DNA of 64,000 nt from Amycolatopsis sp. cg9 (GTDB taxonomy: Bacteria; Actinomycetota; Actinomycetes; Mycobacteriales; Pseudonocardiaceae), in NCBI RefSeq assembly GCF_041346945.1, contig NZ_CP166850.1, positions 6,680,501 to 6,744,500 of the forward strand, written 5' to 3'. Shown here one piece after another: positions 63,419-64,000 of the stretch (positions within the stretch are counted from its first letter, which is position 1; every line of letters begins with the position of its first letter). Both the position numbers and the translations under genes were made by a program. The notes beneath the pieces were generated by a model. That model did not search any database. It was not told the origin of the DNA and saw only the letters and a program-made list of their open reading frames with translations.

Positions 63419-64000
63419 ATGGACTTCCACGTCAGCCTGGCCGGGCGTGGCGACCTGAGCGTCCGGATCTACCGCCAGCTGCGCGACGCCGTCCTCGACG
63501 GCAGGCTGCGGGCGGGGGAGCGGCTGCCGCCGACCCGCGAGCTGGCCCGGCGCCTGGCGGTGTCCCGCAACACCGTCGCGGTGGCCTACGACCGCCTCAC
63601 GGCCGACGGTTTCCTGACCGGCCGGGTCGGCGCGGGCACGTACGTCTCGGCTTCGCTGCCCGCGCCCCGGCGCCGCTCGGTGCCCTCGGCGGCGGGACCG
63701 CGCCCGAAGCCGGTGTGGCGCTCGCTGCCGCCACCGGTCGCCGCCGCCACCCGCGAGCCTTCCTTCGACTTCCGCGTCGGCATCCCCGACGCCGGGCTGT
63801 TCCCCCTCGAAACCTGGCGGCGCTTCCTCGCCCGCGAACTCCGGGACGGCGTTGCCCACTACGCGGGCCCTGAAGGCCACCCGGCCCTGCGCGCGGCGAT
63901 CGCCCGGCACGCCGGCGTTTCCCGTTCGGTGCGCGCGGAAGCGGAGGACGTCCTCGTCACCCAGGGCGCGCAGCAGGCACTGGACCTCCTGTGCCGGGTG
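63419..64000 (+). CDS. MocR-type GntR regulator, N-terminal part
   Basis: Cut by the window end after 194 codons. An N-terminal GntR winged HTH (SVRIYRQLRDAVLDGRLRAG, LPPTRELARRLAVSRNTVAV) is followed by the start of an aminotransferase-like fold I domain (FRVGIPDAGLFPLETWRRFL, HYAGPEGHPALRAAIARHAG, VLVTQGAQQALDLLCRV). MocR regulators bind pyridoxal phosphate and often control vitamin B6 or amine metabolism and neighbouring transporters. It is divergent from the MFS gene, its likely target. The ATG at 63419 follows ATGTAAGG-like sequence. Confidence 0.9.
   Translation, partial: MDFHVSLAGRGDLSVRIYRQLRDAVLDGRLRAGERLPPTRELARRLAVSRNTVAVAYDRLTADGFLTGRVGAGTYVSASLPAPRRRSVPSAAGPRPKPVWRSLPPPVAAATREPSFDFRVGIPDAGLFPLETWRRFLARELRDGVAHYAGPEGHPALRAAIARHAGVSRSVRAEAEDVLVTQGAQQALDLLCRV

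Overview
This is about 64 kb of very GC-rich chromosome, by eye above 70 percent GC. Short intergenic gaps, frequent GTG/TTG starts and strong purine-rich ribosome binding sites (RBS) point to an actinobacterium. Large LuxR/AfsR-type and MocR regulators, a PE/PPE/EspG-like trio, a fused eukaryote-type acyl-CoA carboxylase, an F420/LLM oxidoreductase and a bacterial nitric oxide synthase fit the Pseudonocardiaceae, most plausibly Amycolatopsis or a close relative. That placement is inference. I see no tRNA, rRNA, CRISPR array, insertion sequence or prophage. The window cuts genes at both ends: a beta-lactamase-fold hydrolase at the left and a MocR regulator at the right.

Layout. 0-6.6 kb: hydrolase tail, an ATP synthase subunit c standing alone, a 998-residue LuxR/NB-ARC regulator carrying internal repeats, a cupin, an SRPBCC protein, an AraC regulator and a LacI regulator. 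6.6-13.3 kb: the most unusual locus. A four-gene operon on the minus strand encodes a Crp-like regulator, a protein with two cyclase-like halves, a P-loop protein with a degenerate Walker A motif, and an SPFH-like protein. It is divergent from a membrane protein that looks like the Pycsar effector PycTM, and a second Crp-like gene follows. 13.4-30.7 kb: mostly housekeeping and metabolic genes (PNGase A-type amidase, cytochrome P450, AlkB-like dioxygenase, RibD-like reductase, pseudouridine synthase, OhrR-like MarR, LLM oxidoreductase, TetR, DHA2 efflux pump, DUF1015, DinB). An ATP-dependent DNA ligase, LigD-type polymerase and acetyltransferase operon, a frameshifted P-loop gene and a CobW GTPase also lie here.

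30.7-44.4 kb: nitric oxide synthase followed by a flavodoxin, an MFS symporter, a STAS protein, a two-component system, a secreted sialidase, LysR and SDR genes, a His-rich PadR regulator, a methyltransferase and a secreted M14 carboxypeptidase. 44.5-57.8 kb: PE-like, PPE-like and EspG-like genes without ESX core genes, the 1823-residue carboxylase, a possible clan CD-like peptidase, a GerW-like protein, a Tat-exported PHP hydrolase and a lysozyme-like protein. 57.8-62.2 kb: alcohol dehydrogenase, DUF59 protein and amidohydrolase divergent from a GAF/AAA/Fis activator. This resembles the accessory half of a Mim/Prm-type alkane monooxygenase cluster, but no monooxygenase genes are visible. 62.1-64 kb: an MFS exporter divergent from a MocR regulator.

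Working together. The 6.6-13.3 kb genes may form a nucleotide-signalled conflict system: cyclase-like sensor or signal generator, ATPase scaffold, membrane effector and cNMP-binding-type regulators. Several regulators sit next to clear palindromes: LacI at 6603-6614, MarR at 19949-19972, TetR at 21383-21402, PadR at 41135-41166, the GAF activator at 60595-60611 and MocR at 63361-63395. An 18-bp palindrome, CACTTTCACGTGAAAGTG, recurs three times at gene ends and looks like a genome-specific intergenic element.
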